Shown here: positions 50,161 through 57,874 of the stretch, piece after piece | How the letters are laid out: every line of letters starts with the position of its first letter | How positions within the stretch are numbered: the first letter of the stretch is position 1 | DNA from: Firm-04 sp045600205 | GTDB lineage: Bacteria; Bacillota; Clostridia; Oscillospirales; Ruminococcaceae | Reading direction: 5' to 3' | DNA: 64,000 nt | Assembly: GCA_045600205.1 (NCBI GenBank) | Contig: JAZRXM010000044.1 | Location: 1 to 64,000 of the forward strand | Position numbers and translations under genes: made by a program | The notes under the pieces: generated by a model | What the model saw: only the letters and a program-made list of their open reading frames with translations | Told to the model about the DNA's origin: nothing | The model's database searches: none

Positions 50161-50782
50161 CGGGAAGTTCCTCGGCATTCTGCGCCTGTTCTACGTCCTC
50201 CGCCTGCTTTGCATTCTCCGCCTGTTCCGCATCGGGCAGCGTCGGCGCATTCGGCATGACAGGATGTTCCGTCAGAATCGTCAGCGGACGCGCTTTCTTC
50301 TCAACAGGTTCTTCCTTTTCCACAAACAAAATACAGAACGCCATGATGATGACACCCACGGTCACGCAGACATCCGCAAAATTAAAAATCGCAAAATGAA
50401 ACAGCTGAAAATCCAGATAATCCACAACCAGACCATCACGGAAAATGCGGTCATAGAGATTGCCAAGTCCACCGCCTGCGATCAACGGCAAAGCAAGGAA
50501 CATCCAATGATGTCTGCGGGCGAGTTTCTGCATCACAATCAGACAGATAACGGTCATCAGCGCAGAAAAACCAATCAGAAACCATTTGGAACCGCTGAAA
50601 ATACTGAATGCTGCGCCGTCATTCTGGACGAAATTCAGGTGCATCCAATCAAAATTCCCGATTTTCAGGAACGGGCGCGGCGGCTGCCCTTGCAAATTTT
50701 CCAGCACCCAAAGTTTAATGCCCTGATCTGCAACGGCAAACAAAATTGTAGCGACATATGCAACGATAAACAGCGTGGTCAT
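50153..50782 (-). CDS. lspA: Lipoprotein signal peptidase (signal peptidase II)
   Basis: 209 aa. Aspartyl protease with four membrane helices that cleaves lipoprotein signal peptides. The active-site motifs are FVQNDGAAFSIFSG and GGLGNLYDRIFRDGLVVDYLDF (split across the helix). The core ends near residue 157. The last 50 residues form an unusual soluble tail rich in Glu, Ala and Asp (AEQAENAKQAEDVEQAQNAE), absent from typical 150-170 aa LspA. ATG 50782 follows GAGAGGAG. It would process the GH3 and GH5 lipoproteins of this window. Confidence 0.95.
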   Translation of the reverse strand: MTTLFIVAYVATILFAVADQGIKLWVLENLQGQPPRPFLKIGNFDWMHLNFVQNDGAAFSIFSGSKWFLIGFSALMTVICLIVMQKLARRHHWMFLALPLIAGGGLGNLYDRIFRDGLVVDYLDFQLFHFAIFNFADVCVTVGVIIMAFCILFVEKEEPVEKKARPLTILTEHPVMPNAPTLPDAEQAENAKQAEDVEQAQNAEELPDA

Positions 50783-50813
50783 GGTATTACGGATTCTCCT
50801 CTCAAAATAAAAG

Positions 50814-50856
50814 AAGTAACCTTACAGCGGGATGATCCCGCCGAGCAAGGTTACTT
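50814..50856 (-). terminator. Hairpin between divIVA and lspA
   Basis: On the minus strand AAGTAACCTT (50856-50847) pairs with AAGGTTACTT (50823-50814), with an inner CGGGAT/ATCCCG stem, then CTTTTATTTT. Terminator for divIVA, perhaps leaky into lspA. Confidence 0.8.
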
Positions 50857-50872
50857 CCCGTAGCTTTTAATT

Positions 50873-51781
50873 TCAGCGTCTGCGCGGTTTTTTGTCGTCA
50901 CGGCGGCTGCCGAACTTCAAATCATTATAGCGCGTATCAAATTCTGCTGTATGAGAAATGGTCTGAGACGTTGCCATTCTCTGCGCATCCGCTGCATTCT
51001 CAAACAAATCATTGGAGATGGTCATGACAGGCGGTTTTGCAACAACAGGTGCAGGAGTTTCGGGCTTCTTTTCCTCTACTGCGACCGTTTTCAGTACTGC
51101 CACAGCATCCTCCACAGATTCAGGAACTTCCTCTTTGACAGGAGCTTCTGCTTTTTCCTCAGCGGCGGAATCCACCGATGCTGCTGCCTCGATCACTTCG
51201 TCAGCAACCTTCTCGATTTCCTCCTCTGCAACTTCAACAACAGGCTCTTCCTTGGCGACAGGCTGCTCCTCTTCCACAGGGCTGCCTGCCACTTCATCCG
51301 CAATTTCATCCGGCAATCTGGAAATCATTTCCAGATGTGTCTTATACATATCGAACAGGGACTTTTTAAATGCGGAAACCTGACGCTGCGTTTCTACCAG
51401 CACACGGTTTTCCTTATCCAGCTTTCCGGAGATCTCGGCAAGCTGTTTTTTCTGCTCCTCCATCGCGGCAGACTGCACAGAGGTAACCTGTTCCTTCGCA
51501 TCTGCTTCGATTTTGGCAGCCTTTGTCTTTGCCTCGTCTACGATCTGGCGAGCCTGCTTCTGTGCGACCAGAAGCGCATTTTTGAGGTCTTCTTCTTCCT
51601 CTTTGTACTCGCAGATCTTATCTGCCAGAAGCTGAATTTTGGCATTTGCCTCATTCACCTGATCCTCCAGCTGACGATAATCCGCCTCAACTCTTTTCAG
51701 GAAGCTGCTGACTTCTTCTGTATCATAGCCAAACTTGACCTTTTCGAATTCTTTTCTGCGGATGTCTTTTGCAGTCAACAT
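50873..51781 (-). CDS. divIVA: DivIVA-domain cell division/polarity protein
   Basis: 302 aa from ATG 51781 (AAGGAG upstream). The N-terminal DivIVA lipid-binding region has LTAKDIRRKEFEKVKFGYD. A coiled coil runs at about 30-155. A long Glu/Ala/Val-rich segment (about 165-260) is followed by a basic C-terminal RRDDKKPRRR. DivIVA binds curved membrane and recruits division or wall-synthesis factors. It is longer than Bacillus DivIVA (164 aa) because of the acidic extension. It stands beside sepF as usual. Confidence 0.92.
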   Translation of the reverse strand: MLTAKDIRRKEFEKVKFGYDTEEVSSFLKRVEADYRQLEDQVNEANAKIQLLADKICEYKEEEEDLKNALLVAQKQARQIVDEAKTKAAKIEADAKEQVTSVQSAAMEEQKKQLAEISGKLDKENRVLVETQRQVSAFKKSLFDMYKTHLEMISRLPDEIADEVAGSPVEEEQPVAKEEPVVEVAEEEIEKVADEVIEAAASVDSAAEEKAEAPVKEEVPESVEDAVAVLKTVAVEEKKPETPAPVVAKPPVMTISNDLFENAADAQRMATSQTISHTAEFDTRYNDLKFGSRRDDKKPRRR

Positions 51782-51824
51782 TTGCCGTACTCCTTCTTTC
51801 ATTCAATATGAATTGACGGTGCAA

Positions 51825-52370
51825 TTACATAATGACACCGTTGGATTCCAGTTCACCGACCAGATCTTCACCGATGAATCCGACATTATACGGGGTGATG
51901 ATATAGGTCAGGTTGGCAACAGGCTTCAGGCTGCCGCCGTTTGCATATGCGACACCAACCAGAAAATCAATGATACGGCGCTTGTTCTCTGCCGATGCGG
52001 TTTCGAGGTTCAGAACAACGGTTTTCTTGGAGATCAGGTGGTCAGCGATTTGCTTTGCATCTGTGAAAACCTCAGGCTTGACAAGCACAACCTGAAGCTG
52101 TGCGGTTGCCTGAATGTTCACGACCTTACCACGCTCCTGCTTCTGTGCTGCGATCGGATCAATATCACGCTCATTACCGCGATAGCTCTCTCTCGGTGCA
52201 GGCTCACGGGAATCGCGCATTTCCTGCGCTTCACGCTCACGAAGCTGCTCGCGGGCTGCTTCCTTGCGCTCGCGCTCACGCTCATAGCGGGAATCTCTTA
52301 CCGGCTCGTTTTCGTAACCCTCATCGTCCTCAGAGGTAAAAAAGTTTCTGGCTTTGTCCAATAAACTCAT
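51825..52370 (-). CDS. sepF: Cell division protein SepF
   Basis: 181 aa. The N-terminal amphipathic membrane-binding helix MSLLDKARNFF is followed by an Arg/Glu-rich linker (about 15-75) and the conserved SepF domain (about 80-175, with VVLVKPEVFTDAKQIADHL and VVLNLETASAENKRRIIDFL). It tethers FtsZ to the membrane and shapes the septum. ATG 52370 follows AAAGGAG. It lies between yggS and divIVA; ylmG and ylmH, usually in between, are missing. Confidence 0.94.
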   Translation of the reverse strand: MSLLDKARNFFTSEDDEGYENEPVRDSRYERERERKEAAREQLREREAQEMRDSREPAPRESYRGNERDIDPIAAQKQERGKVVNIQATAQLQVVLVKPEVFTDAKQIADHLISKKTVVLNLETASAENKRRIIDFLVGVAYANGGSLKPVANLTYIITPYNVGFIGEDLVGELESNGVIM

Positions 52371-52391
52371 CTTAAATTCTCCTTTATTTTT

Positions 52392-52419
52392 AATAGCTGA
52401 AATCGAACGAAAAGCTATT
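52392..52419 (-). promoter_or_regulatory. Hairpin in the sepF leader
   Basis: 7-bp stem AATAGCT/AGCTATT (52392-52398 with 52413-52419), just before the sepF ribosome site in the 104-bp gap to yggS. Confidence 0.4.
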
Positions 52420-52474
52420 TTCACACAGCCAAACCGACATTTGGCGTGCAAATTGACGTTTTAATTTTACAATT

Positions 52475-53200
52475 TCAGGTGGTTTTTGGCGGATAAACAC
52501 GCGCTCCGAACAAGGCGCTGCCCAAACGAATCAAGGTAGCACCATGACGAATCGCCGCTTCAAAATCGCCCGACATTCCCATGGATAAAATTTGGATCTC
52601 ATCGGATTGCTGCTGCATTTCTGCATAAAGCTGCTGCATTTTCGCAAAACAGGCATCCGCATCCGATGCATTTTCAAATGGCGGCGGAATCGTCATCAGA
52701 CCCCGCACACGGATATGCGCACATTGCTTCACAGCCTCTAACAGTGCAGGCAGCGCATCAGGCGTGCAGCCCGATTTGGACGCTTCTCCACCGATATTGA
52801 CTTCCAGCAGAATATCCTGCCGAATGCCCTGCTGCGATGCCGCTTTTTCTACAGCCTCCAGAAGATGCAGGCTGTCCACCGAATGAATCAGCGTGACTTT
52901 TCCGACGATCTGCTTCACCTTGTTGGTTTGCAGATGTCCGATAAACTGCACTTCTGCGCATTTTTCATAATCATCCCGCTTCGAGAGAAATTCCTGTACG
53001 CGGTTTTCTCCCAGCAAAGTGATCCCCGCTCTGACGGCAACATTGACCTGCTCAGGCGGTACGGTTTTGGTCACCGCCATCAGCGTCACTTCGCTGACAC
53101 TGCGCCCTGCTTCTGCGCAAGCTGCCGCAATCCGCGCACGGATATCGGCTATGCGTGCAAGAATCGCAGCTTCTGCGGACGCAATCTGCTCAGTTTCCAT
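52475..53200 (-). CDS. yggS: PLP homeostasis protein YggS (YlmE)
   Basis: 241 aa. Single-domain, alanine-racemase-like barrel that binds pyridoxal phosphate and buffers its level. The PLP lysine is in LMAVTKTVPPEQV; also present are GENRVQEFLSK, FIGHLQTNKVK and MSMGMSGDFEAAI-like LSMGMSGDFEAAIRHG. It is usually encoded beside sepF in Firmicutes. ATG 53200 overlaps the HlyD-like stop by 11 bases. Confidence 0.95.
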   Translation of the reverse strand: METEQIASAEAAILARIADIRARIAAACAEAGRSVSEVTLMAVTKTVPPEQVNVAVRAGITLLGENRVQEFLSKRDDYEKCAEVQFIGHLQTNKVKQIVGKVTLIHSVDSLHLLEAVEKAASQQGIRQDILLEVNIGGEASKSGCTPDALPALLEAVKQCAHIRVRGLMTIPPPFENASDADACFAKMQQLYAEMQQQSDEIQILSMGMSGDFEAAIRHGATLIRLGSALFGARVYPPKTT

Positions 53201-54446
53201 CAGCCATTACTCCGTTTACAATAATGTCATCATAAAGCGAAACATAACTCCCGCCCGCATTCAGCGAGGAGAGGTAGTAGTCATCCGCCTCATAAACGAT
53301 ATCGAGCTTTCGGAACTCCGGATTTTCGCCCACCAGCACGTAAACACCCATATAATTATCGGTGACCTCCGTCTGATTGCCTGCTTCGTCCTCAACGGTT
53401 TCCGTCAATTCCTTGAAGCGGATGGCACTGCGGGGTACTTTGACACCCTCGACGGTATTCCGCACGATCTCCACGCGCTCTGTACGGTGTTGCACCACAT
53501 CATAGCTCATGGTCTCGCAGCGGATCACAATGCGTGTTTCCTTGATATTGCCTTCGGAAATCAGGGTTTCCACCTCGCCATGCAGCGGCTCTGCAACCGA
53601 CTCCAAACGGAGCGTCACGCCGTCGCCGTCCGAAAGGCGCATCTTGGTGTTATCAAATACGCCGACGATGTACCAATTATATCCGCTGATCAACTTGCCA
53701 ATGACATTCGGAGATACTACCGCATCAATCGGACCTTCATCCCGAATCAGTGCAAGATCTTCAGTGGTCAGCTTTTGCTTGCTTTCGGGTCGGAGTGTTT
53801 TCTCATAGCCGTCCACATAGCTGACAAAATAAGCACTTTTCGGCGCACGAATCGTTTCCTCAGCCGCTTCCAGTTTGATGGAAAGCTGCTCAATCTCCTC
53901 GCGCAGTGCAGTAATACGGTTGGTGAAATCCAATTTTGGGTTGGTCACCTTGTTGTATGTACTCATCAGCACGGTCATTTCCTCCTTGCTTTCCACCATT
54001 GACGGAAACTGACCAAGTTCACGGAAACGAACCATGTTTTTATACTGCTCCTCAATCAGCGTGGAAAGATTCGCAGGCTGTGCATTTTCTTTGGTACCGG
54101 GGTTTTCAATTTTCCGCAGCATAGCAAGTTCATCTTCTTTTTCTGCAATCCTGCGGCGCAAATCAATTTGTTCCTCGCTCGGATAAATCTCCGCAATTAC
54201 GCTGCCGACGCCCACTTTTGCGCCATCACTGACACAATACCGCACGGCACCGGTTCCGGAATAAGTTTGCAACGCCTCATCACGGACATAAACTCCCTGA
54301 AACGGGGCAACATCACTTATTTCTGCGTAAATCGCGGTTTCTGTTTCATAGTCCTGCTCAAACAGGTGATAAATGATACTGGACGCTAACACAACGGCGA
54401 ACAGCAGGACCAGATAATCCAGTATCCGCGTTGTAATCTCGTTCAT
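53190..54446 (-). CDS. HlyD-like membrane fusion protein
   Basis: 418 aa. One N-terminal helix (about 9-28), a lipoyl/biotinyl-like segment with GAVRYCVSDGAKVGVGSVIAEIYP, a coiled coil (about 95-220) and a beta-barrel domain at about 230-400. This is a periplasmic-adaptor layout, but no efflux pump or ABC genes are nearby. Related proteins sit next to yggS-sepF in several Clostridia, which suggests a link to division or envelope assembly; that is inference from context. ATG 54446 lies 3 bases after hfq, with GAAGGAAGA inside the hfq end. Confidence 0.82.
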   Translation of the reverse strand: MNEITTRILDYLVLLFAVVLASSIIYHLFEQDYETETAIYAEISDVAPFQGVYVRDEALQTYSGTGAVRYCVSDGAKVGVGSVIAEIYPSEEQIDLRRRIAEKEDELAMLRKIENPGTKENAQPANLSTLIEEQYKNMVRFRELGQFPSMVESKEEMTVLMSTYNKVTNPKLDFTNRITALREEIEQLSIKLEAAEETIRAPKSAYFVSYVDGYEKTLRPESKQKLTTEDLALIRDEGPIDAVVSPNVIGKLISGYNWYIVGVFDNTKMRLSDGDGVTLRLESVAEPLHGEVETLISEGNIKETRIVIRCETMSYDVVQHRTERVEIVRNTVEGVKVPRSAIRFKELTETVEDEAGNQTEVTDNYMGVYVLVGENPEFRKLDIVYEADDYYLSSLNAGGSYVSLYDDIIVNGVMADGN

Positions 54447-54449
54447 GGA

Positions 54450-54692
54450 TTACTCTTCTTCCTTCTCAATCGCATCCAGAATTGCAATCGGGCGTGCAGG
54501 AACAATGGTCGAAATTGCGTGCTTATAAACCAACTGCTGACGACCCTCTGTTTCCAGAATGACGATAAACGAATCAAAACCGCGGATGACGCCCTTAAAC
54601 TGATAACCGTTGGTCAGGAAAATTGTCAGCGGCAGACGATCCTTACGTGCCTGATTCAGAAAAACGTCTTGCAGATTCAAACCCTTAGTCAT
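54450..54692 (-). CDS. hfq: RNA-binding protein Hfq
   Basis: 80 aa from ATG 54692 (GAGGC about eight bases upstream; ATG 54698 is too close). The Sm1 motif LTNGYQFKGVIRGFDSF and Sm2 motif YKHAISTI are intact. It forms a hexameric ring that matches small RNAs with mRNAs and affects RNA stability. It follows miaA, the standard order. The 124-bp gap to miaA carries its own -10 element and a structured leader. Confidence 0.97.
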   Translation of the reverse strand: MTKGLNLQDVFLNQARKDRLPLTIFLTNGYQFKGVIRGFDSFIVILETEGRQQLVYKHAISTIVPARPIAILDAIEKEEE

Positions 54693-54721
54693 AGTCATTG
54701 CCTCATTCTTTCATATATTTT

Positions 54722-54803
54722 CGGCGTATCTCAGTAGCCTTGCAGTTACAAAATCAAACATTCGTTCTCATTTGACAGCAAATACGCCGCAAAAACGGCT
54801 ACT
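54722..54803 (-). ncRNA. Candidate pseudoknotted 5' leader of hfq
   Basis: Two perfect complementary pairs are interleaved. In transcript order: AGTAGCC (54803-54797), CGGCGTAT (54789-54782), GGCTACT (54739-54733), ATACGCCG (54729-54722). The first pairs with the third (7 bp), the second with the fourth (8 bp), a pseudoknot arrangement. Inside lie TTGC/GCAA and TCAAA/TTTGA pairings. The RNA ends about 15-20 nt before the hfq ribosome site. Not a class I recognise. Confidence 0.45.
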
Positions 54804-54810
54804 CTTGAAT

Positions 54811-54819
54811 ATTATATCA
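54811..54819 (-). promoter_or_regulatory. Extended -10 promoter of hfq
   Basis: On the minus strand TGATATAAT (54819-54811). Its TGA is also the miaA stop codon. The -35 is poor (TAGAAA at the right distance). Expected start point near 54804, directly before the leader helices. Confidence 0.5.
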
Positions 54820-55779
54820 CAGTACGCCGTCTGTTTCTATCATTTTTTGGCATTTCGTAAAAATTTCGGCGTTATCACGAATATTATCGCGGTGAAACCA
54901 AATTGTTTGCTTATTTCGACGAAACCATGTTCCCTGTCTTTTGGCGTACCGACAGGTTTCCTGCTTGATGGTCGCCACGCAGTCTGCAAGCGGTAAATCA
55001 CCGTTCAGATAGGGAAGCAATTCCTTGTAACCGATTGCCGCCGCCGCAGTTTCACGGCGTCTGCCAAGCGCATATTCCGCACGGACTTCTTCAATCAATC
55101 CCTGCTCCAACATCAAATCCACACGCTGCCGAATTCGCTCATATTGCAGCTCACGATTTTCAAATCCGATGCCAATCCGCGTCACCCGCCAAGGGGACGG
55201 AATCGCACGGCTGTTTACTGCGTGCTGCGTCAGCGTGATGCCGGTAATCTCGTATACTTCCAGCGCACGGATAATGCGCCGCAAGTTATTTTCATGCAAT
55301 CTGGATGCCGTTTCAGGGTCACAGGCACGCAGACGCTCCAAAAGTGCCGTGCGACCCAGTGCTTCTGCTTCGGATTCCAACCGTGCGCGGATTTCAGGCG
55401 CGGCAGGAATATCGGGAAATTGAATGTGGTCTAATAACGAATCTACGTATAAACCAGTGCCGCCTACCACAATCGGCAGCTTCCCGCGGGAAAGGATATC
55501 CTCAATTACCTGCTCTGCCCGCGTAACGTAATCCGCAACGGAAAACGGCATATCAGGCGGCAAAATGCTCATCAGATGATGCGGGATCCCACGCATTTCC
55601 TCGGGAGTCGGCTTTGCCGTGGCAATATCCAGCCCCTCATAAATCTGCATGGAATCCGCAGAAACCACCTCACCGCCGTAGTACTCCGCAAGCATGACGC
55701 CAAGCGCGGTTTTGCCCGATGCCGTCGCGCCAACAACTGCCAGAACAGGCGGTTTTTCATTTGTTTTTGTCATTATCAT
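54817..55779 (-). CDS. miaA: tRNA dimethylallyltransferase
   Basis: 320 aa. Adds an isopentenyl group to A37 of tRNAs that read UNN codons. Motifs: P-loop VVGATASGKTALGV, SADSMQIYEGLDIATAKPT (split), VGGTGLYVDSLL and the later ITLTQHA. ATG 55779 or 55773 follows a weak GAGGC. It stands 12 bases after the mutL stop: the mutL-miaA-hfq order is conserved in many bacteria. Confidence 0.96.
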   Translation of the reverse strand: MIMTKTNEKPPVLAVVGATASGKTALGVMLAEYYGGEVVSADSMQIYEGLDIATAKPTPEEMRGIPHHLMSILPPDMPFSVADYVTRAEQVIEDILSRGKLPIVVGGTGLYVDSLLDHIQFPDIPAAPEIRARLESEAEALGRTALLERLRACDPETASRLHENNLRRIIRALEVYEITGITLTQHAVNSRAIPSPWRVTRIGIGFENRELQYERIRQRVDLMLEQGLIEEVRAEYALGRRRETAAAAIGYKELLPYLNGDLPLADCVATIKQETCRYAKRQGTWFRRNKQTIWFHRDNIRDNAEIFTKCQKMIETDGVL

Positions 55780-55791
55780 AATCAGGCAGCC

Positions 55792-57831
55792 TCAGACAAT
55801 CCGCTGGAATTGCTTTTCAATTTTATATTTTGACAGCAAAAACATCACAGGTCTGCCATGCGGACAATGCCGCACACCATCCATCGCCCAGACCTGCTCT
55901 GCGAGAACCTGCAGCTCCTCAGTGTTAGAATGATCGCCAGAACGAATTGCCGCTTTGCACGCAAGTGTATGGAAATAATCATCCAGCAGATGCGTGTCAG
56001 GGCTTGTTGACTGCATCAGACACTGCTCCGCAAGCTCCTGCACAATGCTGTCAAGATCCAATTCCGCACAGGAAAGCGGAACACCCGTCAGTTTTACAAT
56101 CGGTGCTTCATCAAACGCAAACGTGAACCCAACACGCTCCAGATCAGCAGCCTGCTCACGAAGAGCATCAATTTCAGCGGCTGTCAACAGCATGACCACA
56201 GGCGTCAACAACGTTTGGCGATCTTTACACTGTCGGCTGCGGAAGCGTTCAAACAAAATCCGCTCATGTGCGGCGTGCTTGTCAATCATCACAAACTGTT
56301 CACCTGACTCTGCCAGAATGTAGTTGTCAAACAGCTCCCCAATGACCCGAATCGGGCTTTCCTGCAACTCTGAAACAGCAGTATCTTCGTGCTTTTCCTC
56401 AACAGCCTGCGGAACAGGCTGTGCGTGCAAAGCAGGGTAGTTTTCAAGGTTCGGGAGATGGATGATCGGCTCCGAAACAGGCGGCGGAGGAGGTGATTTT
56501 CTCTCCGATTTTTGCACATCCGAAACATCCGTATAAACGGGGTTTTCAACCTTTTGAACAGGTTTTCCACAATCAAAAGTGGAAGAACTGCTCGATTGTG
56601 GATTATCCTGTTGAATCTGTTGAACAGGTTGAGGATTCTCGACTGTTTTCGTGCTTTTAAACAGTAGGTCGGGAGTGTTGGAATCCTGTCCGGAAATAGG
56701 CGCGAACCAATCTGTTTTCGGTTTTTTCGGGGTATAGGAAATAACGCTCCTTTGTACTGTAGATACGTCGTTTTTAGGATTCTGAGGATCATCCCGCGGC
56801 ACATCAGGCAACTGAAAATCATAAATCAGATGATTCGCGGTCAAGGCAGACATTGCAGCAAAATAAATCGCAGAATAAACGCGCTTTTCATCAGAAAAAC
56901 GCACCTCTGCCTTCGTCGGATGCATATTGACATCCACCACGCGAGGCGAAATCTGCATTTGCAACACGCAGGCAGGATATTTTCCTGTCATCAGCAATGT
57001 TTTGTACGCCTCCTCAAGCGCGGCAGTGCAAGTCCCCGACCGCACGGCACGTCCATTGACAAAGAAAAGCTGCATCGCACGATTTGTACGTGAATACAGC
57101 GGTTTGATAACATATCCATCGACCATGATACCACCGCCGCCCTGTTCTTCCTCGTAATGCACAGGAATCAGGTCACCGGCAAATTGCTTACCGAAAATCG
57201 CGTAAATTGCAGAAAAAAGTTCGCCATCCCCGGGAGTCACGAATTCCGTCTTATTCTCCCGAATCAAACGAAACGAAATTTCAGGATGCGAAAGCGCAAT
57301 TTTCTGGAAAACCGTCGCAGCAGCATTGCCTTCGGCGGTATCCTTCTTCAAAAAGCCCGCACGTACGGGCACATTGTAAAACAAATCCCGAACCACGATC
57401 GTCGTGCCCTCAGGGCAACCCGATTGCTCCAGCGTGACTTCCTCGCCGCCTTCGATCACATAATGTGTACCGAGTTCGCAGCCCTTTTGACGAGTCAGCA
57501 GCTCAGTACGGGAAACCGCGCAAACACTGGCTAAAGCCTCCCCGCGAAAGCCAAGAGTCAGGATTGATTCGAGATCAGATTTTTCTTGAATTTTACTCGT
57601 AGCATGACGTAAAAACGCGGTTTTTACCTGTTCGGACGCAATACCGCAACCATCATCTGTCACACGCAGATACAGCACACCGCCGCGTTTCAATTCAGCC
57701 GTAATATGCGTTGCACCGGAATCGACCGCATTTTCAGTCAATTCTTTTAAAACAGATGCAGGGCGTTCTATCACTTCACCAGCAGCAATCAGTTCCGAAA
57801 TATCTTTCGGTAATACGTGAATTTCAGGCAT
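55792..57831 (-). CDS. mutL: DNA mismatch repair protein MutL
   Basis: 679 aa. The GHKL ATPase N-terminus has IAAGEVIERPASVLKEL, DDGCGI and TLGFRGEAL. A variable linker covers about 340-480 (Ser/Pro/Gln-rich). The C-terminal domain keeps the endonuclease motif DKHAAHERILFE, ACKAAIRSGD and CPHGRPVMF, as expected in species without MutH. mutS, the usual upstream neighbour, is absent; thyX is there instead. ATG 57831 follows AAAGGAG at 11 bases. Confidence 0.96.
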   Translation of the reverse strand: MPEIHVLPKDISELIAAGEVIERPASVLKELTENAVDSGATHITAELKRGGVLYLRVTDDGCGIASEQVKTAFLRHATSKIQEKSDLESILTLGFRGEALASVCAVSRTELLTRQKGCELGTHYVIEGGEEVTLEQSGCPEGTTIVVRDLFYNVPVRAGFLKKDTAEGNAAATVFQKIALSHPEISFRLIRENKTEFVTPGDGELFSAIYAIFGKQFAGDLIPVHYEEEQGGGGIMVDGYVIKPLYSRTNRAMQLFFVNGRAVRSGTCTAALEEAYKTLLMTGKYPACVLQMQISPRVVDVNMHPTKAEVRFSDEKRVYSAIYFAAMSALTANHLIYDFQLPDVPRDDPQNPKNDVSTVQRSVISYTPKKPKTDWFAPISGQDSNTPDLLFKSTKTVENPQPVQQIQQDNPQSSSSSTFDCGKPVQKVENPVYTDVSDVQKSERKSPPPPPVSEPIIHLPNLENYPALHAQPVPQAVEEKHEDTAVSELQESPIRVIGELFDNYILAESGEQFVMIDKHAAHERILFERFRSRQCKDRQTLLTPVVMLLTAAEIDALREQAADLERVGFTFAFDEAPIVKLTGVPLSCAELDLDSIVQELAEQCLMQSTSPDTHLLDDYFHTLACKAAIRSGDHSNTEELQVLAEQVWAMDGVRHCPHGRPVMFLLSKYKIEKQFQRIV

Positions 57832-57874
57832 ATACCGTATCTGCTCCTTTCGACAAAAATCAATAAATCACAAT

